From the NCBI RefSeq assembly GCF_035582795.1, contig NC_134370.1:46425501-46489500 (forward strand): a stretch of 64,000 nucleotides of DNA, given 5' to 3'. Shown here piece by piece: positions 62,792-64,000 of this stretch. The position numbers and the translations under genes were made by a program. The first letter of the stretch is position 1. Each line of letters begins with the position of its first letter. Below the pieces are notes generated by a model that saw only the letters and a list, made by a program, of their open reading frames with translations, searched no databases and had not been told where the DNA came from. Source of the DNA: Mycteria americana. Taxonomy: Eukaryota > Chordata > Aves > Ciconiiformes > Ciconiidae.

Positions 62792-63720
62792 GACAAGCTT
62801 TTCTTCAGCCCGGCTCCAGGGTGCCTTGCATCTGCTGCAGGCAGCCTCTCCTGACTGGTGTGATCAGAGCAGCACAGAGGCCCCCTAACCCTGGGCGAGA
62901 GAGGCACCGGCCCGTGCCCCGTCCTGTCCCTCTCCTCCCTCCAAGGATGCCTCTACTTCCTCTAGCCAGGGTCTCTCTCTTCATCCCTGGTGCTCCCTGG
63001 TTTCTCTGCCAGGGACCCCAGATGGTACAGTGCTGATACAGTGTACAGCTGTAAGGGCCCCGGCTGGCTGGCTGGCTTTCGGATGAGATCAGTGCTTTCT
63101 GCCAGCTGTGGGGGCTCCAGGCTGGGCTCCTCGCTGTGGTGCTGGTCTGGCCCAGAGCTGGACCTGCTGCTGCTGCTGCCCGTTGCACCTGGCAAGAAAA
63201 GCATGATGCTGTGGCAAGGTACAGATGCCTAGGTGGTGGTCAAGGAACACACTGTGCTTCATGAGGCCAGGCGTGCAATTCGGGGGCGGTAGGAGGAGAC
63301 CTGTTCTTCATGTAATGTCTCAAAAACCTGTCTGTCTGATCTGAAGTAAAAATGGAGTGAATTTGCTCTCCATCCTCCGCCATCTTTTCCCTCTATCCAG
63401 TGCTGACTGGTCAAACGTGGGGTTTCATCCCCTTCAGAGGGGATGCTGGTATGCACAATGCCTGTGTTCAGAGCACAGCGTTATTTCCTCTACAGCACTC
63501 TTGCCTGACAACAGATCCTGGTACAGATTGTAACTTGGTTTGAAATCCTCTAACAAACAAGAGCTCACGTCTCAGAGACCCTGTGTCTCCAGCACACGTG
63601 CAGAGCCGCTGGCCTACCCTGTTCAGGCTCCAGCATTGCAGAGGCATCCTGAAGTTTACTGGAATTGGGTGTAACGATGTTCCTGGTAACTGAGAACTGA
63701 GACACCCTCATTTGTCTTGC

Positions 63721-64000
63721 AGCTTATGGCCGGTGGGCCAAGGGAAACACAAGGAGCCTCTCTCAACTAGACTCTCAACCTGAAGGGGGCAGAGCTTCTC
63801 AAGCGACTGATTCCAGGGTTGCTTAAAGCAACAAAAGCAATGTTCTTCACTATGCTGAGAGTCAAAACACCAGTCCGGACGGTGGGGTTGTATGCAGGGT
63901 TTGGGTTAGTGCAGAAATTACAGGCTGTCACTGGCAATGCTACAAGCAGGTGGAGTTACAAAGAGGGTCACCATTATTGCGCGTGCTCTCTTCCCTACTG
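63721..64000. repeat. Repeat A1 (copy 5, cut by window end)
   Basis: The first 280 bases of the repeat run to the window edge. Confidence 0.85.

Larger units (their letters stand above)
55460..64000. repeat. tRNA macrosatellite unit, copy 5 (cut by window end)
   Basis: The first 8,541 bp of a fifth unit run to the window edge and include all four tRNA genes and the start of repeat A1. It has more private differences than the other copies over the same span, including G at 60393, T at 60645 and A at 60899. The array therefore continues at least to the right edge. Confidence 0.96.

Overview
The window is one long tandem array of a unit of about 13.9 kb, present as four complete copies plus a partial fifth: 1-13902, 13903-27804, 27805-41631, 41632-55459 and 55460-64000. 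Each unit carries the same four nuclear tRNA genes in the same order: tRNA-Gln(CUG) on the minus strand, then tRNA-Ser(AGA), initiator tRNA-Met(CAU) and tRNA-Gly(UCC) on the plus strand. This gives 20 intact tRNA genes, each with its internal promoter boxes and a T4 or T5 RNA polymerase III terminator. I see no protein-coding gene with convincing support. To map a unit position to copies 2, 3, 4 and 5, add 13902, 27804, 41631 and 55459. Past the 72-bp repeat subtract a further 72 in copies 3 and 4, and past the poly-G tract subtract 3 more in copy 3 and 2 more in copy 4.

Organism: the initiator tRNA has the eukaryotic A1:U72 pair and A54, and no gene encodes CCA, so this is nuclear eukaryotic DNA. 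A 3'-end fragment of a CR1-type LINE and an old endogenous retrovirus env remnant in every unit, with no mammalian SINEs visible, point to a sauropsid, most likely a bird. The species cannot be named from the sequence.

Layout of a unit (copy 1 coordinates): tRNA-Gln 121-192; retroviral pol-end/env fossil about 750-1840; unannotated spacer; tRNA-Ser 3854-3935; GC-rich spacer; initiator tRNA-Met 5455-5526; spacer; 32-bp minisatellite 7080-7246 ending just before tRNA-Gly 7261-7332. The remaining 6.6 kb has no tRNA. It holds dispersed repeat A1 (8262-8772), an abutting CR1 fragment on the minus strand (8773-9068), a 72-bp VNTR (10435-10627), a roughly 0.3-kb inverted repeat (10681-10972 and 11343-11660), repeat A2 (12221-12645, a diverged second copy of A1) and a poly-G tract (13288-13305).

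The copies differ at only a handful of sites over about 14 kb, and the shared variants change stepwise along the array. That pattern fits unequal exchange or local gene conversion. The locus is best read as a tRNA macrosatellite, similar in principle to the human 1q23.3 tRNA array and the Xenopus tDNA repeats, but with its own gene set and unit length. The array may continue past both window edges.
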